A stretch of DNA of 51,260 nucleotides from an uncultured Oscillospiraceae bacterium. Lineage in GTDB: Bacteria > Bacillota > Clostridia > Oscillospirales > Acutalibacteraceae. Under the pieces are notes generated by a model. The model was given only the letters and a program-made list of their open reading frames with translations. It had not been told where the DNA came from and made no database searches. Below, one piece after another: positions 7,676 to 16,877 of this stretch (within the stretch, counting starts at the first letter, position 1; each line of letters begins with the position of its first letter). The position numbers and the translations under genes were made by a program. The stretch covers positions 1-51,260 of the forward strand of contig UQAZ01000014.1 of assembly GCA_900539165.1 (NCBI GenBank). Direction: 5' to 3'.

Positions 7676-8584
7676 ATGATTATAGAAAAAATCGGTACCG
7701 GCAAGACCTTGGAGGAGGCTCTTGCATCGGCTAAGGTTGCACTTAATGCACCTGCCGACGCAGTTGTAGAGACCAAGGTTTTAGAAACAGGCAAAAAGGG
7801 ATTTTTAGGTATCGGCGCTAAGGATTATAAGGTTTCTGTATCCTATGAGGACGGCAGAAAACCTAAGCAGCCTAAGACCGAACCTAAGAAAACTGCTCAA
7901 AAGCCGGCACAAAAGAAAAAAACAGCTCCGAAAAAGGCTCCTGAAAAGAAAGAGGCAGCCCCAAGGAACGAAGTAAAAAAAGAGTATCCCGAGAGCGTGG
8001 ATTTGGAATATGCAAAGGCATATCTTAAAACAATTCTTGAGGGACTTAAAATTGTTGAGCCAAAGATTGAGGCTACATACGCCGAGGGCGTTGTAACTAT
8101 GAATCTTGAGTGTGAGGATTACGGAATTGTAATCGGTCACAGAGGCGAAACACTTGATTCTATTCAGTATCTTCTCTCTCTTGTTATCAAGAAGAGCGCA
8201 ATGGAATATGTAAGAGTTGTCATCAATGTAGGTAATTACAGAGAAAAGAGACAGGAAACTCTCAGAAACCTTGCAAAAAAGAATGCTGACTATGTTCTTC
8301 GCACAGGAAGAAGACACACCTTTGAACCGATGAACCCGTATGAAAGAAGAATCATTCATACAGCGATTCAGGAGATTGACGGTGTTGAGAGCCGTTCTGT
8401 CGGATATAATCAGGACAGAAAGGTTGTTATCGAGCCGGTCGGCGGTGTTAAGAGAGGCAACGGCGGTAATCGCAGAGGCAACGGCAGCAGAAATTCCGCA
8501 GTTACAAAGGCTCCTCAGAACCACACACCAAAGGCTGACAGAGCAGATTTGCCTAAGTTCGGCAAAATCGAAGTAAATAAGTAA
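7676..8584 (+). CDS. jag: RNA-binding protein KhpB/Jag
   Basis: A 302-residue protein with the N-terminal Jag domain (MIIEKIGTGKTLEEALASAK to GIGAKDYKV, about 1-55), a Lys/Pro/Ala-rich linker (about 60-100), a KH domain around residues 105-195 (GIVIGHRGETLDSIQYL contains the GxxG-type loop) and an R3H domain (MNPYERRIIHTAIQEIDGV). The tail is Gly/Asn/Arg-rich. It partners with KhpA in RNA binding and cell-envelope control in Firmicutes. It lies 18 bases after yidC and is the last gene of the cluster before hairpins. Confidence 0.95.
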   Translation: MIIEKIGTGKTLEEALASAKVALNAPADAVVETKVLETGKKGFLGIGAKDYKVSVSYEDGRKPKQPKTEPKKTAQKPAQKKKTAPKKAPEKKEAAPRNEVKKEYPESVDLEYAKAYLKTILEGLKIVEPKIEATYAEGVVTMNLECEDYGIVIGHRGETLDSIQYLLSLVIKKSAMEYVRVVINVGNYREKRQETLRNLAKKNADYVLRTGRRHTFEPMNPYERRIIHTAIQEIDGVESRSVGYNQDRKVVIEPVGGVKRGNGGNRRGNGSRNSAVTKAPQNHTPKADRADLPKFGKIEVNK

Positions 8585-8593
8585 AATTAAATA

Positions 8594-8714
8594 TAATGAT
8601 TTAAGCAAGAGATTTCACTTGTTTTATCATTGTATAAATATTTTAGCAGGTGAAAGATGCAGTGTAATGATTTGGGACAACTCCCTTTTCATTGCTTTGC
8701 ATCTTTGATTTTTA
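8594..8714 (+). terminator. Two hairpins between jag and mnmE
   Basis: The first is AATGAT...CAAG paired with CTTG...ATCATT (8595-8631). The second is AAAGATGCA (8653-8661) paired with TGCATCTTT (8698-8706), with a further AATG/CATT inner pairing, followed by GATTTTTATAG. The second ends only 20 bases before the mnmE ATG, so it is either the jag terminator with weak readthrough into mnmE or an attenuator in an mnmE leader. Confidence 0.55.
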
Positions 8715-8733
8715 TAGAAAGAGAGTGACCGAT

Positions 8734-10095
8734 ATGTCTACTATTGCCGCAGTTGCAACCGGTAACGCACCGGGCGGAATAGGCGTAATCAGAATAAGCG
8801 GAGAAAACGCAACGCAGATTGCGGATAAGGTTTTTCGTTCTATGGATAAAACGAAGCTGAGCGATATGGGCGGATACAGAGCGAGGTTCGGCAATGTTAT
8901 TATCAACGGCGAGGAGAGCGACAATGCTGTTGCGCTTGTTTTCAGAGCGCCAAAGTCATACACGGGCGAGGATGTTGTGGAAATCAGCGTTCACGGAGGA
9001 TTGCTTATCGTGCAAAAAACCTTGCAGGCTGTACTGGACGCAGGGGCAAAGCCAGCCGAAGCGGGCGAATTTACAAAGCGTGCATTTCTAAACGGCAAAA
9101 TGGATTTGACGCAGGCAGAATCGGTTGCGGATTTAATTTCTGCACAGGGAGAGGCGGCTGTAAAGGCTTCGTTTAACGCACTTCAGGGCAGTCTTAGCAA
9201 AAAAATCAAGGGCGTGCTTGATGTAATTCTTGACTTGTCGGCATTGATGTGTGCGTGGGTTGATTATCCCGACGAGGAAATCCCCGAGCTTCAGGAGACG
9301 GAGCTTTTGTCTAAGCTGAATTTTTGCAAAAACGAGCTTGACGAGCTTCTCGACAATTACGATAACGGACAGGCAATCATTGACGGGGTCGATACTGCCA
9401 TTGTCGGTATGCCGAATGTAGGAAAAAGCAGTCTTATGAATATGCTTGTCGGACGGGACAAGAGCATTGTTACCCATATTGAGGGAACTACCCGAGACAT
9501 TGTTGAGGACAGCGTTCGTCTCGGCGGTCTTGTGCTTCACTTGCGTGACACGGCGGGTCTGAGAGAAAGCGACGATTTGGTTGAAAATATAGGAATAGAC
9601 AAGGCTTACAAGGCGCTCGACGAGGCACAGCTTGTGCTTGCCGTTTTTGATTATGCAAAGCCTTTGCGTGAGCAGGACGAGGATTTGATTAGCAAGGCAT
9701 CGGGCAAAAGGTCGGTTGCCGTTATCAACAAGGTTGACCTTGATAAAAAATTAGACACCGATAGGATTGAAAACACCTTTGAAAAAACGGTTTACATAAG
9801 TGCAAAGCGTAACGAAGGATTGAAAGAGTTGTCGAAAGCCGTTGAGGAAATTTTGGGTGTTGAGGATTTCGACACGGGTGCGCCTATGCTTGCAAATATG
9901 AGGCAGAGGCAGAATTGCCAAAATGCGAGAGAGAGCATTGTTTCTGCAATCGAGAGCGTTGAAATGGGTATGACCTTTGACGCTGTAAATGTGATGTGTG
10001 ATTGTGCTGCCGACGAGCTTTTGTCACTCACAGGCGAGAAAGCGACCACACAGGTTGTAAACAATATATTCAGTAAGTTTTGCGTCGGAAAATAA
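8734..10095 (+). CDS. mnmE: tRNA uridine-5-carboxymethylaminomethyl modification GTPase MnmE
   Basis: With MnmG it modifies the wobble uridine at C5. I start it at 8734 (MSTIAAVATGNAPGGIGVIR), which has GAGAGTGA upstream. An in-frame ATG at 8692 would add 14 atypical residues. The 453-residue protein has the N-terminal tetrahydrofolate-binding domain, a helical domain, the G domain with GMPNVGKSS (G1), GTTRD (G2), DTAG (G3) and NKVD (G4), and the C-terminal CVGK motif with the catalytic cysteine. mnmG follows after 12 bases. Confidence 0.96.
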   Translation: MSTIAAVATGNAPGGIGVIRISGENATQIADKVFRSMDKTKLSDMGGYRARFGNVIINGEESDNAVALVFRAPKSYTGEDVVEISVHGGLLIVQKTLQAVLDAGAKPAEAGEFTKRAFLNGKMDLTQAESVADLISAQGEAAVKASFNALQGSLSKKIKGVLDVILDLSALMCAWVDYPDEEIPELQETELLSKLNFCKNELDELLDNYDNGQAIIDGVDTAIVGMPNVGKSSLMNMLVGRDKSIVTHIEGTTRDIVEDSVRLGGLVLHLRDTAGLRESDDLVENIGIDKAYKALDEAQLVLAVFDYAKPLREQDEDLISKASGKRSVAVINKVDLDKKLDTDRIENTFEKTVYISAKRNEGLKELSKAVEEILGVEDFDTGAPMLANMRQRQNCQNARESIVSAIESVEMGMTFDAVNVMCDCAADELLSLTGEKATTQVVNNIFSKFCVGK

Positions 10096-10107
10096 GGAGC
10101 GTTTATT

Positions 10108-11979
10108 ATGCAATATTTTGCGGGAAAATATGATGTAATAGTTATCGGTGCTGGTCACGCAGGTATTGAAGCATGCTTGGCAAGCGCAAGGCTCGGAGTG
10201 AAAACCGCCGTGTTTACCATAAACCTCGATTGGGTCGGAAATATGCCGTGCAATCCGTCAATCGGAGGCACAAGCAAGGGTCATTTGGTAAGAGAAATTG
10301 ACGCACTCGGCGGCGAAATGGGCAAAGCGGCTGACAAGTATTCGCTTCAAAGCAGAATGCTCAACCTCGGAAAAGGTCCTGCCGTGCATTCCCTGAGAGC
10401 GCAGATTGACAGACGAGAGTATTCCTCGGGAATGAAGCACACGCTTGAACTGACGGAAAATCTTGATGTTCGTCAGGGCGAAATCGTCGATTTATACAAG
10501 GACGGTGACGAGTGGGCTGTTGTTACAAAGCTTGAGGCTGTCTTTAAGGCAAAGGCTGTAATTCTTGCTACGGGTACATTCCTCGGAGGCAGAGTTTATA
10601 TCGGCGATATAAGCTATTCAAGCGGACCTGACGGAATGTTTCCGGCAAACGATTTGAGCAACGCGCTTTATAAGCTTAATATTCCGCTTCGCAGATTTAA
10701 GACGGGTACGCCGAGCAGAGTGAACAGAAGAAGCATTGATTTCAGCGAGCTTGATGTTCAGGAGGGCGACGAGCTGACTGTTCCCTTTTCGTTTGAAACT
10801 AAGCACCGACCGGAAAACAAGGTCGTTTGTCATATAACATATACCAATGAGAGAACGAAGCAGATTATTTTGGACAATCTCCACCGTTCGCCGATGTATA
10901 GCGGAAAGATTGAGGGAAAAGGTCCGAGATACTGCCCGAGCTTTGAGGATAAAATTGTTCGCTTTGCCGACAAGGAAAGACATCAGCTTTTCATAGAGCC
11001 TTGTGGAGAAAACACAGAGGAAATGTATTTGCAGGGACTGAGTTCGTCCTTGCCCGAGGATGTTCAGCTTGATTTTATACATACGATTAAGGGTTTGGAA
11101 AATGCGCAGGTTATGCGTCCGGCATATGCGATTGAGTATGATTGCGTTGACCCAACCGCATTAAAGGCTACACTCGAATTTCACGATTTAGAGGGACTTT
11201 ACGGCGCAGGTCAGTTTAACGGCTCAAGCGGATATGAGGAAGCGGCTGCACAGGGTTTGGTTGCAGGAATTAACGCCGCACTTAAAATCAGCGGCAGAGA
11301 ACCGATGATACTTGACCGTGGCTCTTCCTATATCGGAACGCTGATTGACGACCTTATCACAAAGGGTTGCACCGACCCGTACCGAATGATGACGGGCAGA
11401 AGCGAGTACCGCCTCGTGCTTAGGCAGGACAACGCAGATATTCGCCTTACCCCGACAGGACACAAGGTCGGATTAATCAGCGATGAGAGATATAACGAAT
11501 TTTTGCACAAGCAAGAGCTTATCAAGCACGAGCTTGAAAGAGTAAAATCGCTTTCGATTCCTATTTCGCCCGAGCTTCAGGCAATGCTTGTTGACAGAGG
11601 CACAGCCGAGTTGAAAACGGGTTGTAAAATGGTTGAGCTTTTGAAGCGTCCGCAGATTACTTATGCCGATTTGGCACCGTTCGACTTAAACAGACCGCAG
11701 CTTGATTATGAAATTTTTGAGCAGGTGGAAATCAGCGTTAAGTACGAGGGTTACATCAAAAAGCAGGAAGCGCAGATTAAGGAAATGCGTCGTCTTGAGG
11801 CTAAGCAAATTCCGTCGGACATAGATTATACAAGCTTAAAGGGATTGCGACTTGAGGCGATAGAAAAATTGTCGGCAGTAAGACCGCAAAACCTCGGTCA
11901 GGCAGGAAGAATCAGCGGAGTAAACCCTGCCGATATTACGGCACTTAATATTATTTTGGAGAGTATGGGCAATGATTGA
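10108..11979 (+). CDS. mnmG: tRNA uridine-5-carboxymethylaminomethyl modification enzyme MnmG
   Basis: The FAD- and NADH-dependent partner of MnmE. The 623-residue protein has the dinucleotide-binding GAGHAGIEACLASARLG at the N-terminus, the family signatures MPCNPSIGG and GKGPAVHSLRAQIDR, GPRYCPS with the catalytic cysteine region, and the FAD-binding GAGQFNGSSGYEEAAAQGL. The helical C-terminal domain (from about residue 540) is intact. Its end overlaps rsmG by 8 bases. Confidence 0.97.
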   Translation: MQYFAGKYDVIVIGAGHAGIEACLASARLGVKTAVFTINLDWVGNMPCNPSIGGTSKGHLVREIDALGGEMGKAADKYSLQSRMLNLGKGPAVHSLRAQIDRREYSSGMKHTLELTENLDVRQGEIVDLYKDGDEWAVVTKLEAVFKAKAVILATGTFLGGRVYIGDISYSSGPDGMFPANDLSNALYKLNIPLRRFKTGTPSRVNRRSIDFSELDVQEGDELTVPFSFETKHRPENKVVCHITYTNERTKQIILDNLHRSPMYSGKIEGKGPRYCPSFEDKIVRFADKERHQLFIEPCGENTEEMYLQGLSSSLPEDVQLDFIHTIKGLENAQVMRPAYAIEYDCVDPTALKATLEFHDLEGLYGAGQFNGSSGYEEAAAQGLVAGINAALKISGREPMILDRGSSYIGTLIDDLITKGCTDPYRMMTGRSEYRLVLRQDNADIRLTPTGHKVGLISDERYNEFLHKQELIKHELERVKSLSIPISPELQAMLVDRGTAELKTGCKMVELLKRPQITYADLAPFDLNRPQLDYEIFEQVEISVKYEGYIKKQEAQIKEMRRLEAKQIPSDIDYTSLKGLRLEAIEKLSAVRPQNLGQAGRISGVNPADITALNIILESMGND

Positions 11980-12676
11980 CAGAGTTAGATTTTCCGATTT
12001 GTGTGAGCAAAACTCAATTATGCTTGATGAGGTAATGCTCGACAGGTTTGACACCTATGCACGACTGCTTGTTGAGTGGAACGAGAAAATGAATTTGACT
12101 GCGATAACCGACGCAGAGGAAATTGAGGTTAAGCATTTTCTCGATTGCCTTATGCTTGCCAAATACTATGATTTGGACAAGGTTGGCACGGCTATTGATG
12201 TCGGGGCGGGTGCAGGCTTCCCTTCAACGCCGATTTTGATATATAAACCCGATATTGAGTTCACTTTGTTGGACAGCCTTAACAAAAGATTAACATTCTT
12301 GTCTGTGGTTAATAACGAGCTTGGACTTAATGCAAACCTCGTTCATTCTCGTGCAGAAGTCTCAGGACAAGACAAAAATTTCAGAGAAAAGTACGATTTA
12401 GCTACGGCGAGAGCTGTTGCGCCTATGAATGTGCTTTCGGAGTATTGCATACCTTTTGTTAAAACGGGCGGTGCTTTCGTTGCGTTGAAAGGCAGTAATG
12501 ACGACATCAGCGAGGCGGGCAACGCTATCGAGGTGCTTGGCGGCGAGCTTGAAGATAATTTTTCATATAAGCTAAACGGTACCGAGCAGCGTACTATTGC
12601 GGTGGTAAGAAAGTTATCGCAAACACCGACACAATATCCCAGAAAGTCAAAGAAAATATCAACAAAGCCTTTGTAA
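11972..12676 (+). CDS. rsmG: 16S rRNA (guanine527-N7)-methyltransferase
   Basis: A 234-residue class I SAM methyltransferase. The AdoMet loop is seen as AIDVGAGAGFPSTPI (about residues 74-88), with LLDSLNKRLTFL and TARAVAPMNVL typical of RsmG. It starts inside the end of mnmG and is followed by a terminator, closing the operon. A small hairpin AAAGCCTT/AAGGCTTT overlaps its stop codon. Confidence 0.96.
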   Translation: MIDRVRFSDLCEQNSIMLDEVMLDRFDTYARLLVEWNEKMNLTAITDAEEIEVKHFLDCLMLAKYYDLDKVGTAIDVGAGAGFPSTPILIYKPDIEFTLLDSLNKRLTFLSVVNNELGLNANLVHSRAEVSGQDKNFREKYDLATARAVAPMNVLSEYCIPFVKTGGAFVALKGSNDDISEAGNAIEVLGGELEDNFSYKLNGTEQRTIAVVRKLSQTPTQYPRKSKKISTKPL

Positions 12677-12701
12677 ATTAAGGCTTTTTGGCGAATTAAG
12701 A

Positions 12702-12734
12702 GGATTTCTCACGATGAGAAATCCTTTATTTTTA
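12702..12734 (+). terminator. Intrinsic terminator after rsmG
   Basis: GGATTTCTC (12702-12710) pairs perfectly with GAGAAATCC (12716-12724) around a 5-base loop and is followed by TTTATTTTT. Confidence 0.88.
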
Positions 12735-12781
12735 TATATGTTTATGCTATTATATATTTAGTCCAAAGGAGAGGACAAGCT

Positions 12782-13600
12782 ATGAATAATATATCGTATA
12801 TAGCAACAGAAAAGCTGTTGCCCAATCCTAACCAACCACGACACCAATTCCATTCTGAGGAAATGCTTTCCCTTGCAAACTCCATAAAAGAGAACGGCAT
12901 ACTTCAACCGTTGCTAATCCGCAGAATGAACAACAGCGAATATTGCGAAATTATCGCAGGAGAACGACGGCTCAGGGCGGCAATTCTTGCAGGAATACCG
13001 ACAGTCCCCTGCATAGAATTGGATTGCGACAGAGAAAAAAGTGCGGTCGTATCTATATTAGAGAATGTGCAAAGGCAGGATTTGACTTTCTTTGAGGAGG
13101 CAAATGCAATAGGACAGCTTATTTCCGTGTTTGGAATGAGCAGAGAGGATATTTCAAAGTATCTTGGAAAAAGTCAGTCTGCCGTGTCTAATAAGCTCAG
13201 ACTGCTCAAGCTCCCTGCCGATGTGCGATATTTTATCGAAAAGGAAGGCTTGACCGAGCGACACGCACGAGCGTTGCTTGCGATAGAAAACGATAAGGAT
13301 TTGTGGACGGCTTTGAATGTAATAAAGGAGCGTGGCTTGAATGTATCGCAGACGGAAAACTATATTGCCACCTTTTATGCAAAGCCAAAGCGAAAGAAAA
13401 GCGACCACAGACCGGTGTTCAAGGATTTCAGAATATTTGTAAATACAGTGAATAAGGCGATTAAGACTATGCAGGAGTCGGGCATTGATGCAATTTCGGA
13501 CAAGACCGAAACCGACGATTATATAGAGTTTAGGGTTAAAATCCCTAAAACAGTAAGCACGGAGCCTAAGTTAAAGGTTTTAAGTGCCAAACAGGCTTAA
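12782..13600 (+). CDS. noc: ParB/Noc-family DNA-binding protein (nucleoid occlusion-like)
   Basis: A 272-residue ParB-family protein with the N-terminal NPNQPRHQF box, the CTP-binding IIAGERRLRAAIL motif and a central helix-turn-helix (EDISKYLGKSQSAVSNKLRLLKLP). It sits between rsmG and parA, which is the position of noc in Bacillus; that is the main reason for preferring Noc over a second ParB. It lacks the extended amphipathic N-terminus I would expect for membrane-binding Noc of Bacillus (it starts MNNISYIATEKLLPNPNQPR), so the membrane function is open. It has its own Shine-Dalgarno (AAAGGAGAGG) after a terminator. Confidence 0.8.
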   Translation: MNNISYIATEKLLPNPNQPRHQFHSEEMLSLANSIKENGILQPLLIRRMNNSEYCEIIAGERRLRAAILAGIPTVPCIELDCDREKSAVVSILENVQRQDLTFFEEANAIGQLISVFGMSREDISKYLGKSQSAVSNKLRLLKLPADVRYFIEKEGLTERHARALLAIENDKDLWTALNVIKERGLNVSQTENYIATFYAKPKRKKSDHRPVFKDFRIFVNTVNKAIKTMQESGIDAISDKTETDDYIEFRVKIPKTVSTEPKLKVLSAKQA

Positions 13601-13640
13601 AACGGTTAATCCGTTTTAACATATTCTCCTCTTTTCATCA

Positions 13641-13684
13641 CAGCGAAGCAGGCGGGGTTATCCTCGCCTGCTTTGCTGTTTTAC
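13641..13684 (+). terminator. Strong intrinsic terminator after noc
   Basis: CAGCGAAGCAGGCG (13641-13654) pairs with CGCCTGCTTTGCTG (13665-13678), followed by TTTT. A second, smaller hairpin AAAACGG/CCGTTTT lies right at the noc stop codon. Confidence 0.88.
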
Positions 13685-13686
13685 AA

Positions 13687-13702
13687 TGTTTCATATGAAA
13701 CA
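13687..13702. promoter_or_regulatory. parS-like site 1
   Basis: TGTTTCATATGAAACA is a perfect 16-bp palindrome. It differs from the canonical parS TGTTTCACGTGAAACA only in the two central positions. Its place before parA is typical for parS. The altered centre suggests a variant or weaker site. Confidence 0.65.
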
Positions 13703-13789
13703 TCTATTGATATTAGTTTTATAAGCGTAAAATTTTAGCCGTTCAAAAGCCTAACAATGCGAAAGCTTCTATGTTTAACAACTATACGG

Positions 13790-13805
13790 TGTTTCACATG
13801 AAACA
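13790..13805. promoter_or_regulatory. parS-like site 2
   Basis: TGTTTCACATGAAACA differs at one position from the canonical parS TGTTTCACGTGAAACA. It lies 104 bp upstream of parA and 103 bp from site 1. This is the better candidate for ParB loading. Confidence 0.82.
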
Positions 13806-13909
13806 TTCCTATATATAGAATGAAAAAAGCCGTTTTATACAATATCTTCACCTTGATATGAGTATATATAAGTAGTATAATATAGGAAGTAATTATCAGG
13901 GGTGAATTT

Positions 13910-14674
13910 ATGGGAAAAACAATAGCGATTTTTAACCAAAAAGGCGGTGTCGGAAAGACTACTACCTGCGTTAATATGGCTGCTGCATTGGGACAAAAGG
14001 GCAAGAAAACGCTCCTTATTGACATTGACCCTCAGGGCAACAGCACATCAGGTGTAGGCATTGACAAAAGTACGGTAGAATACAGCACCTATGATGTTCT
14101 TACCGGCGAAACCTCAGCCCGTTCGATTATGGTGGAAACCGAATTCAAAAATCTGTTTATCCTCCCTGCTAATATGAATTTGGCAGGCGCAGAGGTAGAG
14201 CTTGCGGAGCTTGAAAACAGAAACAGCATACTTAAAAGAGCTATTGCAACTCTTGTTATGGAGTTTGCCTTCATTATTATTGACTGCCCTCCGTCACTCG
14301 GAATGTTGTCTATTAATGCACTCGTTGCGGCAGACACGGTAATTGTTCCGCTTCAATGCGAGTATTACGCACTTGAGGGACTAAGTCAGCTTGTGTCAAC
14401 GGTCAGAACCATAAAACAGCATTATAACGAGCATTTGGAGCTTGAGGGCGTGTTGTTTACTATGTATGACAGCAGATTGAAGCTTAATCAGCAGGTAATT
14501 GAAGAAGTGAACAAGTATTTCCCTAATAAGCCTTATAAGACGATGATACCCCGTTCAGTCAAGATTGCGGAAGCGCCAAGCTTTGGCGAGCCTGTAATTT
14601 ATTATGAAAAATATTCAAAGCCTTCATTTGCGTACAAGAAATTTGTTGACGAATTCTTAAAAGCAAATAAGTAA
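13910..14674 (+). CDS. parA: Chromosome partitioning ATPase ParA/Soj
   Basis: A 254-residue deviant Walker ATPase with the KGGVGKTT motif at residues 11-18 (signature lysine present), IDIDPQGN Walker A', and IIIDCPPSLG Walker B. Together with ParB and parS it segregates the origin region and in Firmicutes influences DnaA. Two parS-like palindromes lie in its upstream region, and a probable -10 TATAAT lies near 13877. The Shine-Dalgarno is AGGGGTGA. parB follows after 16 bases. Confidence 0.96.
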   Translation: MGKTIAIFNQKGGVGKTTTCVNMAAALGQKGKKTLLIDIDPQGNSTSGVGIDKSTVEYSTYDVLTGETSARSIMVETEFKNLFILPANMNLAGAEVELAELENRNSILKRAIATLVMEFAFIIIDCPPSLGMLSINALVAADTVIVPLQCEYYALEGLSQLVSTVRTIKQHYNEHLELEGVLFTMYDSRLKLNQQVIEEVNKYFPNKPYKTMIPRSVKIAEAPSFGEPVIYYEKYSKPSFAYKKFVDEFLKANK

Positions 14675-14690
14675 TTAAGAGGAGTAAGAT

Positions 14691-15539
14691 ATGGCAAAGA
14701 AACAATCGGGTCTCGGTAAGGGACTCGGCGCATTAATGCTCGAAAACAATACCGACTCAATGGTATCGACAGACACTCTTGCGATAAACGATATTATTCC
14801 TAATAAGGAACAGCCTCGTAAAACCTTTGACGAAGCTGCTTTGCAAGAACTTTCCGATTCTATTGCACAGCACGGTGTGCTTCAACCGTTACTTGTTCGT
14901 CCTTTGACGACGGGCGGCTATCAGCTTGTTGCCGGTGAGCGTCGTTGGCGTGCTTCAAGGCTTGCAGGTCTTAAAGAAGTACCTGTTATAATCAAGGAGC
15001 TTTCCGACACAGAGGCAATGGAAATCGCAATTATCGAGAACTTGCAAAGAGAGGACCTCAACCCTATTGAAGAAGCAGAGGGATTGCAGGCACTTATTGA
15101 TAAATGCGGTTATATCCAAGAGGAAGTGGCTACTTCGGTCGGAAAATCAAGACCGGCTATCACAAACGCACTTCGTCTTTTAAGGCTTCCCGAGGATGTC
15201 AGACAGATGACAAAGGACGGTGACATTTCGGCAGGTCACGCAAGAGCGCTTTTGGCTTTTGACAACGAGGCTATGATGTGCGAATGCGCAAAGCAAATCA
15301 TTGAAAAAAAGCTGACCGTAAGAGATGTCGAGAAAATGGCTAAGCGTCCGAAAGCCGCTAAAACAAAGGCTTCAAGCACCGGAGCAAGAGACAGCTTTTA
15401 CGATGAGGTGGAGCTTGCACTCAGCGAGGCACTCGGCACAAAGGTAAAGGTATATAACGGTCGCAGTAAGGGAACATTAGAGATAGAATTCTATACTCTC
15501 GACGACTTAAAGAATATCGCAAATGCGATTGCTAAATAA
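14691..15539 (+). CDS. parB: Chromosome partitioning protein ParB/Spo0J
   Basis: A 282-residue protein with the N-terminal GLGKGLGALM start typical of Spo0J (arginine-finger/ParA-activating region), NKEQPRKTF, the CTPase motif LVAGERRWRASRLAG, the IENLQREDLNPIEEA box, and a helix-turn-helix (GKSRPAITNALRLLRLP). The C-terminal dimerisation domain is present. It pairs with parA in an operon and is more canonical than the upstream noc-like paralogue. Confidence 0.96.
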   Translation: MAKKQSGLGKGLGALMLENNTDSMVSTDTLAINDIIPNKEQPRKTFDEAALQELSDSIAQHGVLQPLLVRPLTTGGYQLVAGERRWRASRLAGLKEVPVIIKELSDTEAMEIAIIENLQREDLNPIEEAEGLQALIDKCGYIQEEVATSVGKSRPAITNALRLLRLPEDVRQMTKDGDISAGHARALLAFDNEAMMCECAKQIIEKKLTVRDVEKMAKRPKAAKTKASSTGARDSFYDEVELALSEALGTKVKVYNGRSKGTLEIEFYTLDDLKNIANAIAK

Positions 15540-15580
15540 CTTTTCACATAAACATATAATATAATTATAGGAGAATAAAA

Positions 15581-16867
15581 ATGCTGGATATTAGATTTGT
15601 AAGGGAAAATCCCGAGCTTGTTAAGGAGAACATTAAGAAAAAATTTCAGGACAAGAAGCTTCATCTTGTTGACGAGGTAATCGAACTTGACGAGGAGCGC
15701 AGAACTGTTGTTGCAAGAGCAGACGAGCTTAGAGCAAACAGAAATAAGATTTCTAAGCAAATCGGCGCTTTGATGGCTCAGGGCAAAAAAGACGAGGCTG
15801 AAGAGGTTAAAAAGCAGGTTACTGCTCAGGCACAGGAGCTTGACGAGCTTGCTAAGCGTGAAACAGAACTCGGTGCAGAGGTTACAAAGCGTATGATGAT
15901 GATACCGAACATCATTGACGAGTCAGTTCCTATCGGTAAGGACGACAGCGAAAATGTAGAGGTGCAAAGATACGGCGAGCCGTTTGTACCTGATTTTGAA
16001 ATCCCTTATCACACGGATATTATGGAGCGTTTCGACGGCATTGACATGGAGGCTGCCGGCAGAGTTGCGGGCAACGGCTTCTATTATCTTATGGGCGATA
16101 TTGCAAGACTTCATTCTGCCGTAATTTCGTATGCAAGAGATTTTATGATTGACAGAGGCTTTACCTATGTTGTGCCTCCGTTTATGATTAGAAGTAATGT
16201 TGTTACAGGCGTTATGTCCTTTGAGGAAATGGACGCTATGATGTATAAAATCGAGGGCGAGGATTTGTATCTTATCGGCACATCGGAGCATTCTATGATT
16301 GGTAAATTTATCGACACGATTACCCCTGAAGAGAAGCTTCCGCTTACTCTCACCTCATATTCTCCGTGCTTCCGTAAGGAGAAGGGCGCACACGGTATCG
16401 AGGAGAGAGGTGTGTATCGTATCCATCAGTTTGAGAAGCAGGAAATGGTTGTTGTTTGTAAGCCGGAGGAGTCAAAGTATTGGTTTGACCAGCTGTGGCA
16501 GAACACCGTTGACCTTTTCAGAAGCCTTGATATTCCTGTTCGTACGCTTGAATGTTGTTCGGGCGACCTTGCAGACCTAAAGGTGAAGTCTGTTGATGTT
16601 GAGGCTTGGTCACCGAGACAGAAAAAGTATTTCGAGGTTGGCTCTTGTTCAAATCTTACAGATGCGCAGGCTCGCAGACTTAAAATCAGAGTTAAGGGTG
16701 AAAACGGCAACTACCTTGCACATACCTTGAACAACACCGTTGTTGCTCCGCCGAGAATGCTTATTGCATTTCTTGAAAATAATCTTAACGCAGACGGTAC
16801 CGTTTCAATTCCCGAGGCACTCCGTATGTATATGGGCGGTAAAGATAAAATTGTTCCAAAGAACTGA
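15581..16867 (+). CDS. serS: Seryl-tRNA synthetase
   Basis: Charges tRNA-Ser. The 428-residue class II synthetase has the N-terminal coiled-coil tRNA-binding arm (about residues 25-105), motif 2 as CFRKEKGAHGIEERGVYRIH and motif 3 in NGNYLAHTLNNTVVAPPRMLIAFLEN. Length and motifs are normal. The ATG at 15581 has TAGGAGAAT upstream. A probable promoter lies around 15550-15570 and no T-box is seen, so it is not T-box-controlled here. Confidence 0.97.
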   Translation: MLDIRFVRENPELVKENIKKKFQDKKLHLVDEVIELDEERRTVVARADELRANRNKISKQIGALMAQGKKDEAEEVKKQVTAQAQELDELAKRETELGAEVTKRMMMIPNIIDESVPIGKDDSENVEVQRYGEPFVPDFEIPYHTDIMERFDGIDMEAAGRVAGNGFYYLMGDIARLHSAVISYARDFMIDRGFTYVVPPFMIRSNVVTGVMSFEEMDAMMYKIEGEDLYLIGTSEHSMIGKFIDTITPEEKLPLTLTSYSPCFRKEKGAHGIEERGVYRIHQFEKQEMVVVCKPEESKYWFDQLWQNTVDLFRSLDIPVRTLECCSGDLADLKVKSVDVEAWSPRQKKYFEVGSCSNLTDAQARRLKIRVKGENGNYLAHTLNNTVVAPPRMLIAFLENNLNADGTVSIPEALRMYMGGKDKIVPKN

Positions 16868-16877
16868 TAATTGAGTG

